Positions 35,713-46,075 of a DNA stretch of 64,000 bases are shown in pieces (position 1 is the first letter of the stretch; each line of letters opens with the position of its first letter). The notes under the pieces are model-generated. The model worked only from the letters and a program-made list of their open reading frames with translations, was not told where the DNA came from and did not search any database. The stretch comes from Chamaecyparis obtusa (lineage: Eukaryota; Streptophyta; Pinopsida; Cupressales; Cupressaceae), in the NCBI GenBank assembly GCA_027943335.1, contig BSBK01001878.1, forward strand, positions 77,001 to 141,000. Direction: 5' to 3'. A program made the translations under genes and the position numbers.

Positions 35713-36640
35713 ATGTATAAGAGGGAAGTACCAAAACTAAATAAAGATAACTTCAGAGTATGGAAAAGTAGAATGAAGCTGCACATATCTAGAATTGGGA
35801 ACTCAACACTAGATCTGATGCAAAATGGATACATACAACCACCCACTAGTCCCCTAACTATTCATCAACTGAATGATAAGCATGAACATGATGTTACTAT
35901 GATGGAACTTACTGCTGTCTGTACCGACACTGAATTTGAAGATATCAAGGCATGTACAACTACCAGAGGAAGGTGGGATAAATTAGCACAAATCTACAGT
36001 GGAGATCTGAATGTCAAAAGAGCCCGAGTTGAAAGTTTGAGAGGCAGATTTGATGAAATGAGAATCAAAGAAGGAGAGAAAATTGTCCAATATTCAAATA
36101 GACTCAAAGAAGTGTTACATGCTATTAGAGCATTTGATGGAGTGATTGATGATGAAGTAGTGATAAGCAAGATTCTCAGAACTTTGCTACCAGTTTATGC
36201 AATCAAGATTTCTACAATTCATGAAACAAGAGCTACATCCAACCTCACTCTTGATACTCTGATTGGTAAAATTACAACCTTTGAATTAAACAATTTTGAT
36301 AATAGTGTTGTTCCTTTTGTTGAATCCACTTTCATGTCTACTCTAAAGATTGGAAAGTCTAGTAGGAATAGTAAGAATTGTGATAGTGATGACAATACTG
36401 ATGATGAACTTGATGAGCTTGAAGCACTTATGGTTAGAAGATTGCCCAAAGGAAAAGGAAGGTATAGAGGTAAGCTACCTTTAGCATGCTTCAATTGTAA
36501 GGAATTCAGTCACATCGCTGCTAGATGTCCATAGAAGAAAGATGATAATAGATCCAAAGACCGATCTGAAGGAAGCTATGGGAGAAGTGTCAACAAAGGT
36601 TACCGAAACAACAACAGAGACAACTGAGATGGAAAAGGAA
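35713..36640 (+). pseudogene. Copia-5 gag
   Basis: The ATG at 35713 opens a 273-codon frame. It starts MYKREVPKLNKDNFRVWKS, the usual copia gag opening (L-x-x-x-N-F-x-x-W). The UBN2 core follows: TTRGRWDKLAQIYSGD near 35962, VQYSNRLKEVLHAIRAF near 36088 and LRTLLPVYA near 36175. An acidic linker near 36380-36420 is followed by the CCHC zinc knuckle CFNCKEFSHIAARC at 36487-36528. A stop at 36532 lies one codon beyond it, and the frame goes on through a basic region to another stop near 36628. The length and order are normal for copia. Gag forms the particle and its knuckle binds the RNA. Confidence 0.88.
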
Positions 36641-38303
36641 AAAAGGTATGTTACATAGCTGAAGATATTGAAACTAAATTTGATTCTGATGATGATATAG
36701 AAGGTGTATTTGTTTCTATGAAAGATGACTCAGAAGAGGAAGAGAAACATGAAGAGATAGCACTGATCTCTAAAATAAGTAGAAATGATACATGGATCAT
36801 AGATAGTGGCTGCACACATCATATGACGGGTGATGTAGAGAAGTGTGATCATCTTGTTGAATATAATGGAGGATCTATGAGAATGGGAAATGATGCACCT
36901 TGTATGGTAAGAGGTAAAGGCTCACTGATGATCAATAATAGATTACAATGTGAAAATGCATATTGGGTAGATGGACTAAACTATAATCTGATAAGTGCGG
37001 CTCAGCTGAACAATTCAAGCCACCAACTAACTTTTGAGAGAAAAAAGGTGAAGATTTATGATGATGGAGGAAGACTTTTCAGAACTGGTACACAATCCAG
37101 AGGTAATCTATTCTATCTTGATATAGATCATTCTTCTTGTTTGTTAATAAAGGATGAAGATGCTTGGTTGCGGCATGGAAGGTTATGCCATGTGAACTTT
37201 GACAACATGATCAAGATTAGTAGAAAGAAAAGAGTTAGAGGATTGCCTAACTCGACAAAACCTGATCATGCCATGTGCCATGAATGTCAGAAAGGTAAGA
37301 TGACTAAGTCTAGTTTTAAAAGAAAGAACTATTCAACAAAAAAGATACTTGAGTTGGTTCATACTGACCTATGTGGTCCTATGAGAACTCAAAGTTTCTC
37401 TGGTGATAGATATTTTATTCTTTTTGTTGATGATTATACTAGATTGATGACTATTATGTTCTTGAAAGAGATATTTGAAGCTTTCAAAATGTTTAAGTGG
37501 TATAAAAATAAGGTAGAAAAAGAAACTGGTAAGGAAATAAAGTGCTTAAGATCTGATAGAGGAGGTGAATTTATCTCTGATGAACTTACTAAATTTTGCA
37601 ATGAGCATGGAATCAAGAGGTAGGTATCTACACTGAGGACACCTCAGCAAAATGGCATTGCTGAAAGAAGGAATAGGTCAATAATTGATTGTGCTAGAAC
37701 ATTGATGATATAGAAGAATGTTGCTCAAACATATTGGAGGGAAGCTGTCAGCATAGTTGTATATGTTCTTAACCAAGTACAACTGAAGGACTCCAACTAA
37801 ACACCTTACGAACTATGGTTCGGTCACAAACCTACTGTAAGTTATTTCAAAATTTTTGGAACTAAATGCTTTATCTTGAAAGATGAGAGAAATGGTAAAT
37901 TTGATTCTAAAGGAGATGAAGGAATATTTCTTGCATATTACACTACATGTAAAGCATACAAATGTTTGAATAATGCTACAAATAAGATTGTTGAAAGTAC
38001 TAATGTTCATGTTAATGAGTTTGGTGACAAATACAAAGAGGAAAATACAAAGGAATCGGAAGACTATGGTAGTTCACCTACATTGAACATCAAGAGTATC
38101 TACTAACATCGCAAGCTGTAACAACTGGTTAGCAGGGAAATAATGCAGTACAACAGGCACCACAAACCGATGAAGATGAAGAAGCTATTGAGCAAGGAAA
38201 TGACCCTGCGCAGGATGAACAAGAAAGGAGAAATCATGTCTTGGCTATTTTTGTTAGGAGACATCATCCTGAAACATAAATCATTGGAGACAGACATGCT
38301 AGA
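36641..38303 (+). pseudogene. Copia-5 protease and integrase
   Basis: The frame 36718-37623 holds the protease DSGCTHHMTG near 36808 and the integrase zinc region (HGRLCHVNF near 37175, then CHECQKGKMTKS near 37277). It also holds the catalytic core VHTDLCGP near 37358 and LRSDRGGEF near 37548. After a stop at 37621 the third catalytic site reads QQNGIAERRNRS near 37645. Then come YELWFGHKP near 37807 and FKIFGTKCF near 37849. Further stops are near 37711, 37798 and 38104. The protease lies in the usual place after gag. Integrase residues D, D and E are all still readable, so decay is by stops rather than by loss of the active site. Confidence 0.88.
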
Positions 38304-39215
38304 ATGAAAAGAAAAAGCAAAAAAAGACAAGGTACATGTCCAATTTGTGAATTTGAACCTAAAACTGTGAAAGTTGCATTAGAGAATGAAGAATGGGTTA
38401 ATGCAATGAAGGAGGAAATAGAGCAAATAGAAAAGAAAAAAACCTGGTCCTTAGTACACCGACTAAAAGATAAGAATGTTATCAGTACTAAGTGGATATA
38501 CAGGATTAAATTGAATGAAAATGGTGAAGTTACAAGAAATAAAGCTAGATTAGTATGCAAGGGATATGCACAAGAAGAAGGCATTGACTATGGTGAGACA
38601 TTTGCACCAGTTGCTAGATTAGGAGTTAGAATGTTAGTTGCATATGCTGCACATAAGACATTCAAAGTCTATCAAATGGATTCGAAATTAGCATTTTTGA
38701 ATGGTATACTTGAAGAAGAAGTCTACATTGAACAACCTAAAGGATTTGTTGATCCTGACAATAAAGATGCGGTATGTAGATTACATAAATCTTTATATCA
38801 ACTAAAGCAAGCACCGAGAGCATGGTATGAAAGACTGCATACTTGTTAAGTATTGGATTTGTTAGAACAAGTGAAAACAACAATTTGTATGTGAAAGGTG
38901 ATACTGATGATACTATTATCATTGCTGAAATTTTTGTTGATGATATTATATTTGGTGGCTCAGATCTTTTCTGCAAGGCATTTGCTAATGAAATGCAAAA
39001 GGAATTTGAAATGTCTATGTGTGGAGACATTAAGCTCTTTCTTGGACTACAAGTGATCCAGCAGAGTGATGGCATATTCATCACATAATATAAATACATA
39101 AAGGAAGTACTAAAGACATTTGACATGGAAGATGCTAAACTTGTGGGAACACCAATGGCTACTAGATGAAAATTGACAAAGGAGGATGAAACTACTAAGG
39201 TAAATTAGACACTTT
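38304..39215 (+). pseudogene. Copia-5 reverse transcriptase
   Basis: The frame 38304-38849 carries [20 protein letters not shown] near 38390, [15 protein letters not shown] near 38490, [20 protein letters not shown] near 38543, [20 protein letters not shown] near 38667 and [14 protein letters not shown] near 38797. A frameshift near 38840 moves the coding to 38843-39088, which contains the catalytic IFVDDIIFGG near 38930 and FLGLQVIQQSDGIFIT near 39040. The Asp of the first motif (usually QMDVKSAF) is kept. The frameshift plus stops near 39086 make it inactive. Confidence 0.87.
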
Positions 39216-39780
39216 ACCTATCTATGATTGGCAAGTTAGTGTACATAGGTCACAGTAGGCCAGATATAGCACATGTTGTGGGAATTGTTGCAAGATTTTC
39301 TCCTAACCCTAGAGAATCACACATGATAGCTACAAAAAGAATCTTAAGATACTTGAAGAAAAAAAAAATTATGGATTATGGTATTCTAAGGAAGGGAAGT
39401 TTGAATTGAAAGTTTACACCAATGCTGATTGGGCTAGAAATGTGGATGATAGAAAAGGCACCACCGAAGGAGCATTTTTCTTTGGTGAAAGACTTGTAAC
39501 CTAGACAAGTAAAAAGAAGGCTTATATTTCTCAGTCTATAGCTGAAGTAGAGTATGTTGCTACTACTACTAACTGTTCAAACATTGCATATATCAAACAA
39601 GTGTTGGAAGGAATGAATGAGGTAATCATTGACCCAGTGATTATATACTATGACAACACTAGTGCTATTAATATTTCAAAGAACAACTTGCAGATATTTT
39701 TACAAAGCCCATACCGAAGGACACATTTGAATACTTGAGGACTAGACTTGGGGTCCATCCCCTATCTCTCAGTCACTAAG
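39216..39780 (+). pseudogene. Copia-5 RNase H (with internal deletion)
   Basis: It begins SMIGKLVYIGHSRPDIAHVV near 39221 and continues through RILRYLKK near 39338. A frameshift lies in the A-run near 39360. The first catalytic block reads TNADWARNVDDRKGT near 39418, so the Asp of DADW is Asn. SIAEVEYVATTTN near 39535 and YYDNTSAINISKN near 39648 follow. At 39683 the sequence jumps from SKN straight to LADIFTKP, missing about 35 codons compared with Copia-1 and Copia-2. The deletion ends share the bases GAAC or AAC. The C-terminal LRTRLGVHPLS end is normal. Confidence 0.85.
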
Positions 39781-40349
39781 GTGATCTAGATGTTGCATCA
39801 ACCAATTTTTTCTCAGAAGATCATTCATGTTGATGCAGCATAGTTCACAATTTGAATCATGTTCAAGGTTGTGATTAAGTTTGAGAACTTGACTCGATGA
39901 GATATCAATATACAAAGATACAGAAGAAGTACTGAACATCACAAAGAGTTACTTGGCTACTAAAGATCTGATTGTTTATTTGTTTCTTTGGCATTGCTGT
40001 CAAAGGGAGAGATAAACCATACCATATGAAATTTAAAGGGGAGAGATAAACCAAAATATGAAAAGGAACAAGCATCGATGACAATTATCTAAGGGAGAGA
40101 CAATCTAAATGAGACAGAGTATTGAAGATCAGTTACAAAGAATAGAAGTAGGAACAGGAGAACTGAAAAGATCACAACTACAGAAAGGTAAAGTTGTATT
40201 ACTTAATGTTGGTTTAGTAACATAGTGATTAAACATATTAAGTCTATTCAACTTACAGAATTTATTCACAAAGTTGTAGAATGTATGTTTGATATGTGTA
40301 TGGCACATTTCATATTACTTGAGTTGCCATCAATGCCAAAGGGAGAGAT
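39781..40349 (+). other. Copia-5 3' untranslated region and polypurine tract
   Basis: It has repeated purine blocks (GGGAGAGATAAACC near 40008 and 40039) and ends CAATGCCAAAGGGAGAGAT directly before the 3' LTR. The frame 40225-40419 is chance and runs into the LTR. Confidence 0.65.
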
Positions 40350-41838
40350 TGTTGGACTACAACTGATTTGGAATTTGATTGAAGGATCTGTGATTACAAG
40401 ATCACTGAGAAGTTTCTAATTAGATATGTAATATGATTAAATCAATATTATGCTATCATTGATGTCAACTAATTTGACAACACTTATCTTGTAAGTTACT
40501 ACACCGAGACATCTGAAGAAAAGTGGAAAAGAGATGAAGAACAGAGAAATCTACATGAGGAAAGATGTACATGATAGATGAGGATAAGGAACACATTGAG
40601 TAACTTATTGATGAGTCCATGACTTGATGATATTGACTTCATTATGTTGCATTCATCTTTAATGAAGTATAGAGCTGAAAGACACAAAGCAGTGTTGTCG
40701 GTAAATGAAGCATTTCTAGTATACACTGACGGAGTGTAGTGTATACCGACCGCAGTATTAATCGAGCAGTGTTCACCAACACATTTCTTTGTTAACCGAG
40801 GAAGACAAAATGAATTAAATGATTAGTTTAGCCAATAAGATTGATGAGCTGGAAAGAGTATAACATTGAAGTAACAGATAATGTTTGTTACACAGATCAA
40901 CGACTGACAAAATTCAAAGAAGATCTAATGAAGAAAATTGAAATGTTTTATTAACACAAGTACTAAGAAAGTTTAAGCAGCAAAATCTATGAATGTGAAT
41001 AAGAGGCAAAATCTGATGGTGGAGAAGAAAATGATTTACTCATCTATATAAGAGAATAGAATCTCTTTATGAAAATGTCAGGAAGAAGAAGAAGTTGTAG
41101 GATTATTGCGTGAATAAGGTTTCATGCATTCTGATCATACTGGTTAGTGAGAACTGAGCTGCAAAGCAATTAGCGAGCTACAAAGAGCAATTACTGATAG
41201 ACAGTAAGTTGATACAGTATTGAATCTAAAGTGAATTATTTATCAAAAGGATTTGAATGGACTAAATATTGATTTGTAATTTGCAATTGAAGTTGTATTA
41301 AGGCAGGTCATTTTACTGTTACATATTTAACCATTGTATACAGTGTAAATCTCTTAACCGAGTGGACTCTAAAAATCTTATGATGTATCATTCATAGAAT
41401 GAACATTGTTACCCTGTCAACCCCATAGTGAATGCTAGTTGGATGATAACTTCTAGTCTAAAATCCTCTAACAAGGTCACACCTAATAGTGTGTTTGTAA
41501 CCTTTAACAGGGTTGGGTCTTAACTGACCTCACTTCAGAAGAGTGAATAATTTTGGGTTGCCGGTCCTAGGTTGTTTTTCCCTTTATAGGGTTTCCACAT
41601 TAAATCTCTTGTATTATGTGTTGATTGTGATATTTGTTTGTTATCATACTTTGCATGTTACATATTAGATTTGATCGGTAAATAGTTATAAGTATTAGAC
41701 TGATAATCGGTAAAAGCACAAACAGTAAGAGTTATTATTGCTTACCGATGAGCAGAAATAGAAGAAATTGTTTTGGATTATACATTTTGAATTGGGACAC
41801 TGGATAACTGATTCACCCCCCTCTTATTTATTCTAACA
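40350..41838 (+). repeat. Copia-5 3' LTR
   Basis: It starts TGTTGGACTACAACT and ends TTTATTCTAACA. It matches 34162-35649 throughout, with scattered, mostly transition-type differences. Confidence 0.92.
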
Positions 41839-42920
41839 ACAATAAATGTAAATCAAACCTCCATGATTGTATGCTTGGAATCCACCTTGAAGGAAGAATG
41901 AAATGGATCTTGAAGATGAATAAAGGATCTTGAAGGAAGATCACACCATCATGATGGCTAGATCTAGGGTTTGAATGAGGAATCTTGAATGCTTGAACCA
42001 AATCCCTTCAATGGCTTGAATGCTTTAAATCCTTGATCTTCAATGGAGAACTTGAATGGAGAAGAGGACTTGAATTCTTGAATGGATGCTTGCTTGATCA
42101 CCTTGAGACCTTGCACATGAAATTTCTTGAGTGTGGATGAATGATGGATGTTGGATGTTGGATTAATCACCTTGCTTGAGAGTGCTTGAGCATGAAAACT
42201 TGATGTAGAGATGTGAATAATGGATGAGAAAATGAGAGAGGAAGGCCTCCTTTTATAGTGAACTAGGGCACAATCCTCTAGAGGGGCTACCTTGGAGAAT
42301 TAAATCTCAATTAGGTCATAACCTTTAGAAAATATACCTAGATTAAATGAAATTAGAGGATTTACCATCTTGAAACTTGAAATGGCCAACCCGAAGGCAT
42401 GAAAATAAATATTCTGAAAGTTCGATGCCTGAAAACCTAGGATTCTGAAAATTTGAATGAGGGGAGAAAAATCAAGGTTGTACCTAACATAGTCAAGTTC
42501 GACCTTAATCTTGACCTAGTTTGGATCAACCTTGAATTTGACCCTAGGCCCAGATTCAGTCAGAACCAGGTCAGGAGGTCCCAGGGATGCCCAGAAACCT
42601 AGAAATGATATCAGAATGGGACAGAATGCTAGGGATAGACATAAAATCCTATGATTATTGTGATGAAGGTTAGGAGGACCTATTTTTAAATCCTACATAG
42701 AAAATAGAGCCATGGAAGAGGGAAATTAAGGAGAATCCTCAAGATCCTAACCCTAATTTCACCTAGAATGAAGAAATCAAGTGCAGGGAAGAAGTGGAAA
42801 GCGGGGAGAAAGCCAAATACATGCAAAGACCCAATCAAGGTACCTAACATGACCCCAAACCACTTAATTGGAGGGCTAAACACTCTTAACATGGAAGTGC
42901 TTCCATTTTAAGATGATATA
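41839..42920 (-). repeat. Nested gypsy-like element, 5' LTR, second part
   Basis: It resumes at ACAATAAATGTAAATCAAACC and matches 29052-30124 of the other LTR to AGATGATA. It differs by small indels such as the extra GGATCTTGAAGATGAATAAA-like segment near 41907. Confidence 0.8.
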
Positions 42921-43989
42921 AGAACATGCCAATCTGGAAAGTTAAATCTTCTCAGAATAAAATGAGCCAAATATTACATATTATCAATCACCCCTACAAT
43001 CACGGGTTAAGCCATCACATGTGATTAGAAAAATAAAATATTAAAACAAAGGAAATGAAAAATGCCGAGCCTTTGAAGATGTTTTTGGAAATATTAAAAA
43101 GTGGATTCAAAAGTTACTTAAATAGAGAATATGGAAAGGCACTAAAATCTAAATGGCACATGAGAAAAGAGGTAGTTACTAAAACTGAAAAGCCACAAAA
43201 GACTAAACAATTATAGAGGAACCAAACTATTTCCATGGAGGCTATTTTATTGTAAATCTTTTCATGTAGCAGGGTTCTTCTTTTCTACAAGAGTAGGAAG
43301 TGTTGAAGTAGAAGGGAGACAATTTTTCTTTTATGCATTTCATTTTCATTTGCATTTAGAGTTGAGAATTCTGGTTTTTTGTAATAGACTTAGCAGAGGT
43401 TGTGAGCAAATAAAATTGGAGTATTATTATTTGTTGTGTTCAAGATGAAGAGTGGTTTTATTCTAAATTTTAGCATTTGGTTATTACTTTTCAATTTATA
43501 ATCAATCGTAGTATTGTTGTATTTAGTTTTGGGCATTATCTTGCATCTTGTGTTAAGTACTAGATGGGTTGATGATCGTAGTATTTGCAAACATTCCTAT
43601 TATGAAAATTGGGATTATTTAACCTTCATTTTCATTTTAGTTTCACTACATTTACATAAGTAGAATTCTTATTGTATTACCAATGTCGGGGAGTCATAGG
43701 AAATGTGAATTCTTGGAGTTGGGTAGGTTTAGAACTGAATTTACTACCTAAGTTAGTTCTGTCTAGGGCTGGCTTGGTTTTCCTCTTCCATTCTTAGTTT
43801 AAGAACGTACCCAGTTAGTTTAGGAATACAACAAATTCATTGAATATCATTCATAAGGGATTTGTACCTTTCAATTCAAAGGAAATATATCAACCTAATG
43901 ATAGATTATCCAACTATTGGTATCAAATTGTTTCTCACAGATTTGGGCATTTGAGAGTTAAATTGAAAAGTACAATCTATTTACCAACA
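42921..43989 (+). repeat. LARD 5' LTR, second part
   Basis: AGAACATGCCAATCTGG at its start matches 48196. From about 43185 on it matches 56728-57226 and 57739-58059 (for example GATAGATTATCCAA at 43899 and 57969). It ends TTACCAACA just before the primer site. The 145 bp at 43040-43185 have no partner in the right LTR, where LINE-A is inserted. Confidence 0.75.
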
Positions 43990-43995
43990 GATTTG

Positions 43996-44014
43996 TTGTG
44001 ACTCCACTGGGGAG
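43996..44014 (+). promoter_or_regulatory. LARD primer binding site, tRNA-Arg type
   Basis: TTGTGACTCCACTGGGGAG closely matches TGGCGACTCCGCTGGGGA, the complement of plant tRNA-Arg 3' ends used as primer by Tat/Ogre elements. A second piece, TTGGCGACTCTG, lies at 44079-44090. Both are near the left LTR end and on the plus strand. Confidence 0.65.
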
Positions 44015-44103
44015 GTGGAAAAGAAGATTAGTGCTTGAGATTGTTTCCTTAGTTTTTATTGTTATCTCTTTTAGGAGATTGGCGACTCTGATTTAAAAAG
44101 ACC

Positions 44104-45747
44104 ATGCCTATCAAAGTTGGGAAAAGAATAAGGCCAGATCCTTCTTTTATTGAACTTCATCAAATGCATGATCCAATATTGTGTGATTTGTTTGATGCTT
44201 TTAGAGAAAGCATTACTCACAGGAGAAAAATGAATTTGAGCATTGAAGAAGATCATGCACCAGTTCTTTTATGGAGAAGTCTCTATGCCAGGTGTCACAA
44301 ATTGAAAGATCTGGAGGTGAAGAAAAAGTTATTACAGCATTGCAAGAAAAGGGTGTTATAGCTAAATGAAGAATTGAAGGTGGATGATGATGAAGTTTCA
44401 GAAGTTCCACCTAATTTTTTTTGTTATAATTTTTTAGTCTTGAGTGAACAAGAGGTTCAGCCAAGGAAGCAACTCAAATGAAAACCCACTTTTGAAGAAA
44501 TCAATGCTGAAAGTGATCCCAACTTACAATTCCTTTGGACTACATTTAAACAAAGTATTGTTGAAGCTAAAGAAAAGGGATTAAATCCCACTAAAGATCA
44601 ACAATCCGCTCCACTATTAAGACATGTGCATCAAAGGTATTTTAATGTCCAAGATTAAAGAAAAGGAAAATATGTTTTAGAAAATATGCTTGAAGAAAAA
44701 CCAGTAAATGAGAAGCCAATATCAGTCAATTGTTTGGTTCTTGGAAAACAAGAGGTACCCCAGTTTCTGAAAGAAAAAATTTCAATGAACAAGAGCATTC
44801 TTGACAGTGGCAAAGAAATGGTAAGTGAAGTTGAAAAAGAAAATCTATCTATGCTTTCTTTTCCTCCTGTTGTTGAAGGTTTTATATTTGATGAAAATAG
44901 TACTGATTCTTTACATGAAGTTCCTTTTGAAAATCATCCTTTGATTAGTATGCAAGTGGAATATGAAGCTTTTAAGTTTGAAGAAGATATTTGTAAGGAT
45001 GATTTTCAATATGATCAAGTTTATGAGGATCCTATGTTAGAATTATTTTCTTTTGAAAAGAATACAAAGTTGGGTGTTCTTGAAGAAATTGGTATTAAAA
45101 ACAAAGTTGAATCATGTTTTGATGATAATCATGCTAAGTCTGAAAATGTGGTTGAGGAGGTGGTTGCAAGAGAAAAGTTTGAGTAGGGCTTTTCTTTGGT
45201 TGATAAAGTGTTGCAACATCATGAAGAGGATAAAGAGTCAAATTATATTTTTCTCTATCGTGAAACAGAGGTAAATCAAACCTTGATGTCTGTTGAGTGT
45301 GAGTCTTCTTCTACAGTTGATCCAGGTATTGAAGCTTTGAATTTAGATCAAGATTTTTCAGACTTGATAGCTACAAAGGATGATAAAGTTTTTCCATTTC
45401 GGATTGATGCTCTTTGTGGAGAAGACTCGTGCTATTTCAATCATGATTTAGATTCTGAAATTTCTATAAATGATCAAGTTGAAAGTTGCAAATGTAAGTA
45501 TGTTGTAGCATCTTTTCCAAGAGTTCATGATTATTATTCTCTTCAGCAAAGAATGGTTGAATATGTGAAAAGTAGTGTACAAAAAAGTGTGGAAGAATCA
45601 AAAATTTCTGATGAAGCTTGGTTGTTTGGAAAATATTTTTGGGTCACATATTTTCAGCATGCCTCCAGATTTATTTTCAACATTGAAGAGGTTGTCAAAA
45701 GGCAATGGTTTTGGTGTAGCTTGTTGGAGCACAATTTTATTTTTTAG
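44104..45747 (+). pseudogene. LARD orphan ORF, about 547 codons, unknown acidic protein
   Basis: A single frame runs from ATG at 44104 to the stop at 45745-45747 with four internal stops (near 44359, 44479, 44656 and 45184) and no frameshift. It starts MPIKVGKRIRPDPSFIELHQ. It has a Cys/Leu/Lys-rich region near residues 60-85, then a long Glu/Asp-rich middle and a Trp/Phe-rich C-terminus (WLFGKYFWVTYFQHASRF near 45622). I find no gag, protease, RT or integrase motif. Its place right after the primer site is that of ORF1 in Ogre/Tat elements, whose function is unknown; that link is inference. Conservation of frame over 1.6 kb in an element this old suggests it was selected while the element moved. 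Confidence 0.6.
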
Positions 45748-46075
45748 AAAGGTTCATTCTTCTCCCTCCATTTAATGGTCATGTGTGAGTCTCATCCTAC
45801 TCTCTTTTCTTTTCATGAGGTTCCCTCACCTATTTTTAAATAAGTTTGCTTCTACAATTTTGGTGTGCCTAGCCTAGCTTTTCCCAATTTTGTGTTTTCG
45901 ATTGTTTTCAGTTTCAGTTTTGGGACTTGCTCCCCTCCACCCTCCCACCAAACTACTCTTTGTTGTCTCATTTATGCCTAGACTCTATAGACCAATGGAT
46001 AAGGCACTTGTCTTTTGCTAGAGATGATGGATTCTTTATGTACTTTTCAGCACATAATCCCCATTCAGAGCTAGC
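45748..46075 (+). other. LARD 3' core region with a tRNA-Arg-like fragment
   Basis: There is no coding. GACTCTATAGACCAATGGATAAGGC at 45981-46005 followed by ACTTGTCT..GCTAGAGATGATGGATTC resembles the 5' two thirds of plant tRNA-Arg: acceptor strand, D-arm AATGGATAAGGC, then an anticodon-arm-like stretch. The T-arm and 3' acceptor strand cannot be found. A strong polypurine tract next to the LTR is not visible. Confidence 0.45.

Larger units (their letters stand above)
34157..41843 (+). mobile_element. Copia-5, nearly complete Ty1/copia element with target duplication
   Basis: LTRs of 1488 bp (34162-35649) and 1489 bp (40350-41838) flank a complete internal region with primer site, gag, protease, integrase, RT, RNase H and polypurine tract. 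The 5-bp target duplication is ATAAT (34157-34161) and ACAAT (41839-41843). The uninterrupted copy of the host LTR reads GACAATAAATG at 29052, so the original target was ACAAT and one base has changed. Removing the element rejoins the host LTR exactly. In the first 165 bp of the two LTRs I count about 13 differences by eye. It is the youngest layer of this nest but not recent. Confidence 0.92.

Noticed and set aside
36219..36494. Minus-strand frame with a poly-Ser run
   Set aside because: It is the shadow of the Asp-rich linker of Copia-5 gag.
45981..46050. Functional tRNA-Arg gene
   Set aside because: Only the 5' two thirds is similar. The T-arm and the 3' acceptor strand are absent, so it cannot fold into a tRNA.
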